This document shows, piece after piece, positions 15,310 through 27,087 of a stretch of 64,000 nucleotides of DNA (position 1 is its first letter; each line of letters opens with the position of its first letter). A model generated the notes under the pieces. The model saw only the letters and a list, made by a program, of their open reading frames with translations, was not told the origin of the DNA and did not search any database. The stretch lies in assembly GCA_947471745.1 (NCBI GenBank), contig CANJKZ010000084.1:3724001-3788000 (forward strand), in the 5' to 3' direction. Made by a program: the position numbers and the translations under genes. Origin of the DNA: Closterium sp. Naga37s-1 (lineage: Eukaryota; Streptophyta; Zygnematophyceae; Desmidiales; Closteriaceae).

Positions 15310-16370
15310 CTATGTTATGGTACATGATCCCATGCTCTCCAGAAAGCTATCAGACAAAGACATGTATACACGAGTCCTATATTTAGCAGGATCCTTCTCG
15401 TCTGTTGTATTGGTGTAGTACTCCTCAAACAAGAGGCTGCCTGGATACTTCCCCTGTGAACGAATCCATTCATGAAGAGCCTTGTACGCGTCCCCTAATT
15501 TCTCGTACGACCCAATGTGCCACATGGCTGCTGCCTTAACTTCAGGATGCGTCACCACAATGATGCCGTTTGCAGGGTCGTCCGGCACTATACATTTGGT
15601 TTATAAGAAGGGGGAGAATCGAACAGCGCACGAGATCAGGTAAACTCACCACGCGCCTATGGAACTAGCATGTACAATCACTTCAAACGCCTCAGAAGGT
15701 ACATTTGTTACAAAATGGAAGGACAAAAAAAGACATCCCGCACTCTTTCAATCACAGAACGCAGCTATAATGGAATGTTCCTTAGCGTGCCCAAGTTGCG
15801 AACCATGCATTGTGGAGAGAGCTTCTTTAGACTGCTACAGGACTCAAGGAAGACGGGCAAGCATACCTGTTTTGTCTGCCGAGGAGAGCTTGAAGGGAAT
15901 CCCACACTCCACGCGGGTGAGGAGAGGCGTGAAGAAGTAGTAGATAGAATAAGGACGGCCGTCCTTCTCTGCTGCGCACTGGCAATAATAGGAGGAGAGG
16001 ACGGAAGGGGGTGGGGAAGGAAGGGTCATTCTGAAGAGAATCGAAAAGTGGGAAAAGTGGAAACAGATTGACAGCCCCTCATAGGCTGTAACTCAAGCCA
16101 GTTGCTGCTGGCGCTGCGTTGCTGTGAATCACTACCCCCAGAATTACTTATTTGCGCGTCTCAGGGAATGAGCCAAAGCGCACCGAAAGTGTAAAAAACA
16201 GTCACCTTCTCCAAATGCGACTCGAGCATTGGGAAGGTGGTGCTGCAATTCTGGGCGATGCCGGAGGGATGCAGCACTGCGCGCCGAGCGACCGCCATCT
16301 TGCCTTTCGGCAGGCTCACGAATTCGGGAATTTCAGTCGCCGCGTCAGAGTTCTTCGACTCTCCAGCCAT
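15310..16370 (-). CDS. GyrI-like (AraC effector-binding fold) small protein, copy 1
   Basis: Exons 16370-16206, 15978-15867 and 15587-15310 give 184 aa with consistent phases (0, then 1). Features match the GyrI-like/AraC_E_bind fold: MAVARRAVLHPSGIAQ in the first strand region, the central YSIYYFFTP and GIPFKLSS, and the second half HIGSYEKLGDAYKALHEW, SQGKYPGSLLFEEYY and RTRVYMSL. The last three mirror the family pattern of a GxYxxL helix, a Gly turn, a conserved Glu-Tyr and an RTxV strand. Members bind small hydrophobic or cationic ligands in bacteria; in an alga the ligand is unknown. There is no N-terminal DNA-binding domain, so it is a stand-alone effector domain. A paralogue lies at 51248-52432 with the same exon phases, about 60-65% identical by eye. 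Confidence 0.8.
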
Positions 16371-17113
16371 GGTATTGCCGCACGAATGAAGGACAGTGAA
16401 AGTATATAAAAACGAGAGGACAAGTATAACTTCGACTTCTAAAAGCGCGTGCGTGTGGGAAAACTAAATAACTTCGTGAGACTTCTTGTCTTGGCCACTC
16501 TTACAAGCTCACGAATGGCATCGCGCGGGTATTATTCCGGACCCACGCTGCATCACCCCCACAAGAACAACGCAGAACAGAGTTTTCGCTCTGATTGGGC
16601 AGCTGCGAGCCAACTCACACAGCATCAAATGGTTTGGGGATATTGTTTGCGGTGCACAGCGGCTTCTGTTTTTCCAAAACGTTTCAAACCGAAACCAATC
16701 GGAGACGGTTTATCTTCGTTGTCAGCTCCACGGCAGGAGGAATCTTTCCTTAGCCTGCCTCCGCTGACATCGCGAGAATGGGGAGCCAATAGCAGCGTCC
16801 CTCGCTAATCCGCGTTAATGAGGTGATGTACGGTACTTTCTTTGTAAATCTTTTTAGATAACTTCCAATGTCTTTCTGTGATGTCCCATTGTTGCTGCTC
16901 TTACATTATGATACGGTATGTTGTGCTATTTGAGTCCTGTAGGGCGTGCATGGTTTGTGGCCGCATGTGTATGCTTTAATAACTGTCACGTTGGAACAAA
17001 CAGTACAGTGATCATACCCTAGCAAGTGTAAGCATTCATGTATATAAACAAAGATCACAGTACCATCATACCCCGGGTAGTAGCGCATATGCGCTTACAA
17101 TAAATTCATTTTT
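16371..17113. promoter_or_regulatory. Upstream region of GyrI-like gene 1
   Basis: A block from about 16571 to 16800 matches 57013-57250 in order and spacing (CAGAACAG, ATTGGGC, TTTATCTTCGT, GAATCTTTCCTT, CTGACATC). The match includes CCAAT/ATTGG boxes at 16594 and 16786. It is therefore the ancestral upstream region of both GyrI-like genes. No coding region is supported. Confidence 0.6.
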
Positions 17114-17598
17114 TTAGGGGGGGTGCTTGTAATTGAGTAACGGCCATAAGCGCCGGCGCTTTTATAAAGGCAAAATTGAATTTCACTGTAAATGGTATCA
17201 TTCTGGAGCCCCCAATAAGGCAAATACAACATTGTACCATGCGCGCGGGGTCGTGCATGGAATGACGGCGAAACTAGCTGCACAAAACCCGTCCCGGTGC
17301 AACGCACATGCCAACACTGATGCAAAACCTGCCGTGCGGCCCAATCAGGTTGGCATGCGCTGCCAGGCAGGAGCATCTCGGCAGAACCATCCAGAACGTG
17401 ATGGAATCTGCCGTGCCAGCGTAGCATGGATGGTGCCCCCAACCCTCCTCCGCGGGTTGAGGCAGGGGTGTACTCGTCTCTCATCGACGAGGACCCCGAG
17501 CCGCAAACCAGAAGGGGTCCCCTTCAATCTCTCATTTCAACACCCATTCTTGCAGTTTTTCATTCATTCTTTTTCTCGCCCGCCTGGCTGCGGAAGCC

Positions 17599-18256
17599 AT
17601 GGCGGAATTCACAGGCACTCATTTTCTCTCCAAGAAAAAACCTTCTAGTAGGCCCGTATACCGTGTTACAGCTGACAGGTGGTATAGCCGCATACCACCA
17701 GACCCTCCAGAGTCACCACAGCCTCCTGCGCCTCCTGCGCCGCCTGATCCTCCGGCTCCTCCAGTGCCTCCGACCCCCCCTGCTCCTCCTGTTCCTCCGT
17801 CTCCTCCGTGTCCGGTGGCCCCTCACGTCACCGACAACCACCCCGTGCTCACGCTCCTACTCCCATCGGCGTTCGACGAGTATCTGTCGGAACCGGATTA
17901 TAACAAGGGCCCCGATGTTGACGTACCCGCTCCAGCGCCAGCACCATGTTGGGGCCAGCCAGAAGATTTCACGTGGGACGAATCTGCAGTCGGCGCTGAC
18001 GACGACGTGCAAGACGCCGAGGAAGGTTGGCGCGTTGAGGGCGACGCCAGCGCCGAGGGTGGCACTGAGGCCGACACCGAGGCCGCTACTGAGGCCGGCA
18101 CTGCTGAGGATGTGTTTCCCGAGGGTGCGCCGGGCGGTGACGACGACGACGGCGTCGAATACTGGTCACGCGATGTCCTCCCCGAGAAACTCCCGATACC
18201 AACTTATCCTCCACGTAATCGAAAGCGACCTCACCCTTCTTCACAGAACCGTGATT
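17599..18256 (+). CDS. Pogo-like transposase A, N-terminal part
   Basis: About 219 residues from ATG 17599 to the copia insertion point. A short basic start is followed by a Pro-rich linker (about 40-75) and an acidic Asp/Glu/Ala-rich region (about 130-190), then PRNRKRPHPSSQNRD. The frame continues directly after the insertion as SRLPSPRHKPNDHERQ, and the related element B has PPSPRHRMTKRQRKG at the same place, so the two halves were one gene. The N-terminal extension is variable between A and B. Confidence 0.75.
18252..18256. repeat. Target-site duplication TGATT, left copy
   Basis: The five bases TGATT precede the left LTR and recur at 25572-25576 immediately after the right LTR. This is the usual 5-bp duplication of copia integration. 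Confidence 0.9.
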
Positions 18257-18385
18257 TGTGAATTAAGAAAACAGGAATGAATTGACTAAGTGAAAGTTGG
18301 GTACAAAAAGCAAACCCTAGACAACTGTACCCCATATGTGCTACCCCACTATAGCCTACAGTAGCTATGTCATATAAATCTGACA
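18257..18385 (-). repeat. 3' LTR of the young copia element
   Basis: It runs from TGTGAATTAAG to AATCTGACA on the plus strand. It is identical to the other LTR except for one base. Confidence 0.95.
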
Positions 18386-21300
18386 CACCCCCATAGGCAA
18401 AGTGGGGGAGAACAAGGGGTCACAAGACCAGTCAAGCAAAGCAAAACAAGCTCAGGGTGGATCACAAAGTCACCACACATTCCGAGCACAAGTTCAAGGC
18501 CACAAGGCCAGTTCACATGCAGGATTACATATATATATAAGGCTAGACAAGCAGGAGCAGGTGTATATATATATGCAACAGTACAAACAAGGTCAAGGGG
18601 TGAGCAAGTGAGGCAAGGTAGGCACAAGACCCAGCTGAGTACAGAAGCGCTGATGATCACAAGGCGCAAGTGCCTTGGTGAAGATATCAGCAGTGTTGGC
18701 CTCAGAGGCCACGTACGCAAGCCGCAGCTGACCACGCTGCTGTAGCTCACGAGCAAGGAAGTAGCGGAGAGCAATGTGCTTCGTTCTGTGCTCCAGTCTC
18801 TGCTCTCGACACAAGGCCAGCATGGCCTTGTTGTCTACGTACAGCACTGGAGGAGAACGAGGCGGCTCTCCGAGGTCAGTCAGCAGGTAGGTGAGCCAGC
18901 GAAGCTCCTGTGCAGCCATGGCCCCGGCGTAGATCTCAGCCTCACAACTGGAGCCGAGAACAGAAGACGAGCGGGTAGCCCGCCACGAAACAGAGCCGGA
19001 ACCAAGGCTGAAGGTGTAACCCTGTGACGACCGCTGCGTAGCCTGGTCGTCAGCCCAAGAAGCGTCTGCGTGCCCAGTGAGGACCACTGGACTCTGCCCT
19101 CCAAGCACAAGCCCCATGCCCGACGTACTGCACAAGTAACGCAACACCCTCTTCGCTGCAGCCATGTGCTCCGGTCTGTGTCTCCCAGGAGCAACATAGC
19201 GTGCGAGAATGCTAAGAGGGTATGCGAGGTCAGGTCGTGTGCAGGTCATCAGGTACATGAGGCAGCCAACAAGCTCTGGGTACGGGCCACTCGACTCTAC
19301 GGACTCATCCGAAGGCACAGCTGAGAGCGAGTGGGGAGTAGGCAGAGGAGTGGCCTGAGGCGAGGAGTACGTGAAGCCGAAGCGCTGAAGGACCTGCTGC
19401 ACCATGTGTGACTGAGTCAGGGTAATGGTGCGGCGTGCTCTGTCCCGGGTGATCTGCAAGCCAAGGTAGCTGCGCAGTTCACCCAGGTCTGTGCACGTGT
19501 GTCTCTTCTGCAGCTCGGACTTCACGTGGGCGAGTCCAGCAGTGTCAGCTGTGGCGAAGACCAAGTCGTCGACGTACACGAGGATGTAGAACGGCGGCAA
19601 AGAAGTGTCGGAGCGCAGAAACAGCGACGGGTCGGCAGTAGAGGGAGCAAACCCAAGAGCCGCAAGTGTAGTCCTCAGTGTGTCGTGCCACTCACGCGGT
19701 GCCTGGCGGAGACCGTAGACTGGCCGCCGGAGGCTCCACTGGGTGCCAGGAGGAAAAGACCCAGTGAAGCCAGGTGGGCGACGCAGCCAGATCTCCTCGT
19801 GCAGGCTGCCCTGCAAGAAAGCAGTGCTGAAGTCAAGAGAGTGCAGCTCGTAGTCGCGGTGAGCAGCTATGTGCAGCAGTACCCGAAGAGTGGTCATCTT
19901 CGGGGTGGGAGAGAAGGTCTGAAAGTAGTCAACTCCCTGCCGCTGACTGAAGCCACGAGCCACGTAGCGCGCCTTGAAGACAGGCGGAGAACCCGGCGGC
20001 CGCTTCACCCTGAAAATCCACATGCCACTGACGATGTTCGCCCCAGGAGGGGGAACCTCGTCGACGTAGGTGCCTGTGGACTTCCAGGAAGCCATCTCTG
20101 CGTCCATAGCTGCCTGCCACTGAGAGGAGTAGGGACCCTCTATCGCCTCCGCGTAAGAGCGCGGAGTCGGGATGTCAAGTGCATCCGGGTCTCCCTCAGG
20201 GGTAAGCAGTACGGACACGAGATGAGGTGAAGCAGCAGCCAAACACTGGAACTCCTCCTGCCTGTCCTCAAGGACGTCCGTGCCAAGGGCACACTCACCC
20301 CCGACGGACGGAGGACAGACAGACTCAGACTCAGCAACAAGACTAGCAGCGTAGTCTAGACGACAGCGAGCAGCAAAGTCGACGAGCTCAGTAACTAGTG
20401 CAGACGCAGCAGTGGACTCAAAGGAAGGGTCAGTGACAACAGTAGCAAGGAGACGCGTGACAGTAGGACTGGCAGCACGAAGAGAGTCCGACTCCGGGTC
20501 AGGAAGAGCAGGAAGAGAGGACTCAGGAGGAGAAGGCAAAGGGGCACGCAGAGGAGCAGTGGACGGACGCAGAGACATCCGGTGCGTGCCAGGGATAGGA
20601 GGAGGACGCTGACGCGAACCACGACCACTAGTGCGAGCAGCACGGACAGGCGACGCAGGGCGAGACGCAGGCTCACGACGCTCAGCAAGACCTCCAGTAG
20701 GACCAGTGTAGGGAGAAGGAGCGGGCAGTGGGGAGGCCGGCTGTAACTGTAACTGTGACGGGACAGGCTGTGGACACTCTAAGGGAGGAGGAGGAGGACC
20801 AGTAGAGGGCGGGAGACCAAGAACCTGCTGAAGGAGTGGAACGAAGTACGGCCGAGGCCGCGCGGCGACTCCAGACACAGCAGGGACAGCACCAGTACCC
20901 CCAGCGGCAGCACCAGCGCTAGCAGCACCTCCAGCTCCAGTACCTCCAGCAGCACCAGTAGCACCCCCAGCAGGACCGCCTCCAGGACCGACAGCAGTAG
21001 CCTCAGCGCCAACACCCTCAGCAGCTCCAGCTCCAGTCGTACCCGCAGGCCCAGCAGCTCCAGTACTCCCAGTACGAGCACCTCCGGGACCCGCGGCACC
21101 AGTACCCTCAGCAGCCGAAGAACCTCCAGCTCCAGCAGCACGCCTCCAGTGCCGGGCAAACCACTCGCGCAGCTCCTGTGGAGAGAGTGGCTCCCGCCGA
21201 GACGAAGCACCCGGAGAACCTCCAGGCTCAGCACCTCCAGACGCCACACGAGCAGGCCCAGCTCCCTCAAGCTCCGCACCCCCAGGCTCAGCACCTCCAG

Positions 21301-24300
21301 GCGTAGCACCCCCAGGCTCAGCACCCCCAGGCTCAGCACCCCCAGTAGTAGCACCCCCAGGCTCAGCACCCCCAGGCTCAGGACCCCCAGTAGTAGCACC
21401 TTCAGGTTCAGCACCCCCAGGCATAGCACCCACACGCTCAGCACCCCCAGAGTCAGCACCCCCAGGCTCAGCACCCTCAGCAGCACCAGAGTCACCAGTA
21501 ACCTCGACAGGCTCGACTGCGTCTACCTGGGACACACCTGAAGGGGCAGGACCCTGAGGGGGGAGGGGGTCTACCGGGGGGGGACCTGGCACAAGGAAGA
21601 GCGGTGGCGGGGGGAGGGACGGAGTGCGGTAGGGGAAGAGGCGGTAGTAGGGGACCGACTCGTCAAACGTGGCGTCCTGGGAGGACAGAACACGGCGAGA
21701 GGTGGGGTGGTAGAACTGCCACCCTGGCGCGTCAGGGGGGAAGCCAAGGAAGACGCAAGGAGCAGCACGAGGGGACAGCTTGTCCGCAGACAAGTCGCGG
21801 ACAAACGCTCGAGATCCCCAGACACGGAACGCAGACGCATCGCCAACCTTCCCCGTCCACAGCAAAGCTGGGGAGGTCTCCGGCATGGAGACCCTGGGGT
21901 GAAGGTTGATCTGATGCGCCGCGTACCGAACAGCAAACGGCCACAGAAAATGGGGGGCAGCCGCATGCATCATGGACGTACGGGCGACGTCCATGACCAT
22001 GCCAATGCGGCGCTCAACAATCCTATTTTGCTGTGGAGAGTCCGGAAGCGTGAAGGTCTGGCGGATGCCTCGTGCACGACAGTAGGCTCGCAGAAGGCCA
22101 GAGGAGAACTCTCCACCTCTGTCAGAGTGCAGACGCAGAACAGGAAAGTCCGAGCCGAAGCTCTGCCTGAGCTGGAGACGAGCTGCGCGGATCCAATCGA
22201 TCAACACCTCAGTGACATCACCCTTGCTGCGCAAGGGGAAGACTGTGGTGTAACGCGAGTAGTCGTCAACCACCAGCAGGAAGTAGCGCTCGTGACCCTG
22301 TCCACGGACGCGGGCCGGGCCCCACACGTCCATGTGAAGCGTCTGCAGCGGGGCCTCTGTCGGAGGAAACTGGGAGGAGTGAGGGGCAGCCCGCTGCCGC
22401 CCCTCGACACAGGGGACGCAGGTAGGGCCAGGCCCCGGAGGAAGGGGAGGGAGGGACCGGGGAAGACCAGAGACAAGGACACGGGAGGCCATGCCTCGGA
22501 GACGAAGCAGGGAGGGGTGACCAAGGCGGTGGTGCCAGAGGAGAGTCTCGTGAGACAGGAGGCGACACGAACAGGGGGCAGACTCAGGACCAGACCTGGA
22601 CGCTGCAGCAAACACCTGACCTGACGCAGCTACCTGACCAGACGCAGTGACCGGAGGAGACGCAGTGGTCAGTGTGTACAGGCTCGACCCCGGCCGACGT
22701 GTAAACGTGGCCAGGTGTCGGCCTGTCCGAGCGTCCGTGCAGTGGGTCACCCGCTGACTCGCAGGAGTGAACTGGTGAACCCCCGCATCCTGTAGGTCAG
22801 CACCACTCACCAAGTTCGTAGAGAACGAGGGGAGGTAAAGACCAGACAGGGTGCCAGAGGGGGCCGCCGGACACGGGAGGACAGTGGAGAAGTGAGCAAG
22901 GACAGGACCCCCAGAGGGGTCTGCCAGAGAGACTGCAACTGGCCGGCCAAGCGGCGTGAGTGTGGTGCGGTCTCGAAAGAAGGAGCGAGAAGCCCCCGAG
23001 TCAAGGGTGAAGGTGTGGGAGGCCGAAGCCGACGCAGAACCTGAGAGAGCAGACTCACCAGCACGTGAGGGAGCAGACGCACCTAGAGCAGCAGCCTCGC
23101 TAGCACCTAGAGCAGCAGCCTCACCAGTACCTAGAGCAGCAGTCTCAATGCCCGGGTCGGGCGGAAAACACCGGTAACAGTCACCCTCATCACTAATAGT
23201 CACAGTATACATGGCAGCAAGAATAGCATCAAAGTCAAGGTCAAAGACAGCTACACCCGCCCTAGACAGCTCACCCCAGCGGGGGATCTCAGTGGCCTCA
23301 GGGAACTGGTGACGCCAAGCGTCCGTCAGGCGGCCAAAGCAGCACTGGGTGGAGTGCGCACCCCCGCACTGGTCACCCGCGCGGTCGCCGGTGCGGAGGA
23401 CGTAGGTGCACGGACCAGTACCCCAACCCCTCTGGCGTGCAGTGTACCACTCACGGAGCTGCTGAGGGGAGGGGATGTCACGAGTGCGCTGCTGCTGCTG
23501 CTGCTGGCGCTGACAACCACCGGAGCCGACCCTCTGCGCAGCGCCACCCCGACCAGCTCCACCTCCTCCGCCGCCTCCTCCTCCACCGCCGCCACCTCCG
23601 CTTCCACCACCACCGCCGCCTCCGCCTCCGCCTCCACTGCCGCCACCGACACCTCCACCCCCGCCACCACCCCCACCGCCACCCCCACCCCCTCCACCGC
23701 CTCCACCTCCGCCTCCACCGCCCCCGCTGGCTCCTCCAGTGCCCCTGCCCCCCTTGCCCTTGCCAGGGCGACGTCTCCCGCTAGGGGTAGACGCCGCACT
23801 GACCGACTCAAGCCCAACGAGGTCGGCCGCAGCAGCAGAGGCAACAGAGGGCAAAGGGGGAACACCCCTCAAAGATGGGGGTGCGAGGGTCACCACGAGA
23901 GGCTCCTACAGCGACTATGCTCTTCTCTGCTGCTAGGAGGGACTTCTCGAGGAGGTCAACGGTGAGAGTGGTGGGGCAAACTGAGAGGAAGTGGTCCCTG
24001 ACTACGCGAAGAGAGTCAGGGAGCCGGGTGACTATGTAGTAGAGGGTGATGTACATGGGGGGGGGGTTCTTGGCGCAGAACTCAGCAGGAAGCGCAGCGC
24101 GGTAGCGAGTGTCACTAGTGCGGAGGTGCGTAATGAGGTCAGCGACTGTGGGAAAGGCAGCAAGGTCAGGGAAGAGGTACGGTAGCATGAGGCGGCTCAG
24201 TGCAGCAGTGGCAGGGGAGGAGTAGCGCGCAACTACAGCGTCGTACAAGGTCTGAGCACTCTTGTACTGGCTAAAGTGCGCACGCTCAGAGGTAGGCAGG

Positions 24301-24589
24301 TGGCGACGCACAGCAAGACGTGCAGCAGCATCGCGCGTGGCCCACTGTGAGCGAACAGTGGCGTCAGCATCAGCAGCGGGGGCAGGAGAGGCACCAGAAG
24401 TGAGGTCAAAGAGGGAGAGGCCGTCTGCCCTGTCGCACTGTAAGAAAAGCTGCAGGTCATCTATCCAGACATCAAAGTCAATGGCCCGACCCTCAGCGTC
24501 AAAAGCGAGGACACTAGGGGTAGCCATGACAGTAGTAGACTAGCAGCGCAAACAGTAGGGTGAGGGCAGTGCTGTGAAAGGGGCGCTGC

Positions 24590-25330
24590 TTTTACCGGAC
24601 AGGGCGGCTCGGGTGGCTCGGCTGCAGGGCGGCTCGGCGGCTCGGCTGCTGGGCGGCTCGGCGGCTCGGCGGCTTGGTTGTTGGGCGGCTCGGCGGCTCG
24701 GCTGCTGGGCGGCTCGGTGGCTCTGCTGCTGGGCGGCTCGGCTGCTAGGGGCCGCGTCAGGTGCAGGAGAGGGCCGCGTCAGGGGCGGCGTAGGGGCCGC
24801 GGCAGGGGCGGCGAAGGGGCCGCGTCAGGGGCCGCGTCAGGGGCCGCGGCAGGGGCCGCGGCAGGGGCCGCGTCAGGGGCCGCGTCAGGTGCAGGAGAGG
24901 GCCGCGTCAGGGGCGGCGTAGGGGCCGCGGCAGGGGCGGCGAAGGGGCCGCGTCAGGGGCCGCGTCAGGGGCCGCGGCAGGGGCCGCGGCAGGGGCCGCG
25001 TCAGGGGCCGCGTCAGGGGCCGCGGCAGGGGCCGCGGCAGGGGCCGCGTCAGGGGCCGCGTCAGGGGCCGCGTCAGGGGCCGCGTCAGGGGCCGCGTCAG
25101 GGGCGGCGTAGGGGCCGCGTCAGGGGCCTCGTCAGGGGCCGCGGCAGGGGCCGCGTCAGGGGCCGCGTCAGGGGCGGCGTCAGGGGCGGCGTAGGGGCCG
25201 CGGTAGGGGCCGCGTTGGGGCCGCGTCAGGGGCCGCGTTGGGGCCGCGTCAGGGGCGACGTAGGGGCCGGGTAGGGGCCGCGTAGGGGCCGCGTAGGGGT
25301 CGCGTAGGGGCCGCTAGGGGGGGGCCGCTA
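24590..25330. repeat. Tandem-repeat leader of the young copia element
   Basis: About 740 bp of 12-bp units GGCCGCGTCAGG / GGCCGCGGCAGG, plus a distal block based on GGCGGCTCGGCTGCTG. It lies between the primer site and gag. The long open frames on both strands here are repeat artefacts. Confidence 0.9.
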
Positions 25331-25442
25331 AAAAAAAATTTTAGGGCAGGGGCGCAATGCGCGTCAGGCAGCAAAAAAAAAAATTTCCTTATGGTGGGCC
25401 CTTAGGAAGGAACGGTCCCATGTAGGAACCCGCTCTATACCA

Positions 25443-25571
25443 TGTGAATTAAGAAAACAGGAATGAAATGACTAAGTGAAAGTTGGGTACAAAAAGCAAA
25501 CCCTAGACAACTGTACCCCATATGTGCTACCCCACTATAGCCTACAGTAGCTATGTCATATAAATCTGACA
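25443..25571 (-). repeat. 5' LTR of the young copia element
   Basis: It has the same ends as the left LTR and is followed on the plus strand by the TGATT duplication (25572-25576). The primer-binding site is adjacent at 25430-25442. Confidence 0.95.
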
Positions 25572-25576
25572 TGATT

Positions 25577-27087
25577 CTCGCCTCCCCTCTCCCAGGCACA
25601 AGCCCAACGACCACGAGCGTCAGGCCTATACTGCCGCCGAGAAGTTGAAGTGGGTCGCGCAGCTGGCTGTGGCGGTGTCGGTGCGCGCTCTGGCTCGCGA
25701 TAGTGGCATGCACCGCAAGTGCCTCGCCAACTGGGAGCGTGCAGCTGATTTCCTCAAGGAAGCCCACTCTGCCAGGAAGCGCATGTACGGTCGCGGCAGG
25801 GCGTCGTGGTACCGCCCGATGGAGATCAAGGTGTATGAGCTACTGCTCAACTGGCAACGCAAGGGAACCGCGGTGTCCGTCGGCCGCCTGCAGGAGTGGT
25901 CCCGGGAGTTCGTGAAGTTTCTCTACCCCCTCATGAAGTGGAAAGGGAGCCAACGGTGGTCGGACCGGTTCCGTCGGCGGTGGAATCTCAGCGTGCGAAT
26001 GAAGACGAAGGTCGCCCAGAAAACCGCCGCCAGTAAGAATAAATTTTATTCTCTATGTCATGTGTATGCACTTGTTACTCACTAACCGTAACTGTGCTCA
26101 ACCGCAGATGTCGCGGAGCAGTGCAAGAAGTTCTGGCAATTCGTCCATGACAAGCGTCGGGAGCGCGGCATCGAGACGACGTGGATTATCAACGCCGACC
26201 AGACGCCGCTGTGGCTGGAGATGACTGCCACCACTACCGTCGATCAAACCGGTGTTCGGTCGGTGCCCATAAGGAGCGCGCGGTACCAGAAGGAGCGCGT
26301 GACCGTGATGTTGGCGTGCATGGCGGACGAGATGAAGCTGAAGCCGTGGGTTTTTTTCAAGCGGAAGACCGTGCCGAAAGGGGTGTTCCCGCCGGGTCAG
26401 TCATGATTCTTAAGTGGCGTATCACGAGAATGGCTGGATGGACGCAGAAGGCGTCATACAATGGCTTGAGGAGTGCGTCAAGCCCTTTTTAAAGCCTGGG
26501 TTCGGGAGGCATGCGCGGAGCTCGATGGTCGTACTGGACTCGTACCGCGGTCACCTCACTGAGGGGGTGAAGGAGAAGTTTCGCGAGCTCAACTGCGTGC
26601 CGGTGATCATCCCATCTGGCTGCACGGCGGAGGTACAGCCCCTCGACGTCTCCATCAACAAGAGCTTTAAGTCGAGCGTCCGCCAGCAGTATCAGAAGTG
26701 GTTTCAGGAAGAAGGCCAAGAACAGCTAACCAGAGCAGGTATGGTAGCCACGCGAGTCCCTATCTTACCGTAGATGATTGTCCCCCCTTTTGTTGCGCTA
26801 ACTAGATATTGTGTGATTCTGTTGGTACAGGGAACTTGAAGAAGCCACCCCCAGAGGTGGTCGTGAGGTGGATCTCACAGGCCTGGAAAGCAGTGCCCGC
26901 CGACCTCATCAAGCGCGCCTTCCTCACCTGTGGCATCAGCAACGCGCTTGACGGCAGTGAGGACGGCCTCGCCATGGCGCACAGGCGGAGCCAGCTGACC
27001 GCGGAGGTGGACGTCGATGATTCCATCATCGCCGATGGCTTCTTTGGCAACAACTGCCAGGAGCCCGAATCCGACGAGGAGGACTAG
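25577..27087 (+). pseudogene. Pogo-like transposase A, catalytic part (frame damaged at an intron)
   Basis: It contains helix-turn-helix sequence (EKLKWVAQLAVAVSVRALAR and VSVGRLQEWSREF), then an intron (26033-26107). The DDE domain follows with IINADQTPLWLE (first Asp), MVVLDSYRGHL (second) and PLDVSINKSFK (third), and an acidic C terminus ending ESDEED. By comparison with element B, an intron should separate PPG from the AYHENGWMD segment. Here only about 19 nt (gtcagtcatgattcttaag, 26399-26417) remain, too short to splice, and they break the frame. With the copia insertion as well, A cannot be autonomous. The last intron (about 26740-26829) keeps GT-AG ends. Confidence 0.75.

Larger units (their letters stand above)
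18257..25571 (-). mobile_element. Ty1/copia retrotransposon, complete and young
   Basis: 7315 bp, minus orientation, with two 129-bp LTRs (18257-18385 and 25443-25571) differing at one base, so insertion is recent (under 1% divergence). The primer site TGGTATAGAGC lies just inside the 5' LTR (25430-25442 on the plus strand), and a polypurine tract (TATGGGGGTG) precedes the 3' LTR. Parts in element order: GC-rich repeat leader, gag (about 24.53-23.85 kb), Gly-rich stretch, an unusual Cys/His finger, protease (LDSGASRSFF), GAG-pre-integrase (LLWHHRLGHPS), integrase, a long Pro/Gly/Ala-rich spacer, reverse transcriptase (YVDDL) and RNase H ending near 18593. It looks essentially whole, at most one break. 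It sits inside the pogo-like transposase of element A. Confidence 0.95.

Noticed and set aside
16449-16808. Plus-strand open frame upstream of GyrI-like gene 1
   Set aside because: The matching block at 57.0-57.3 kb does not preserve the frame, so the conservation is of regulatory rather than coding type.
23309-23965. Plus-strand open frame of 218 codons
   Set aside because: It is the antisense of the copia Gly-rich and gag region.
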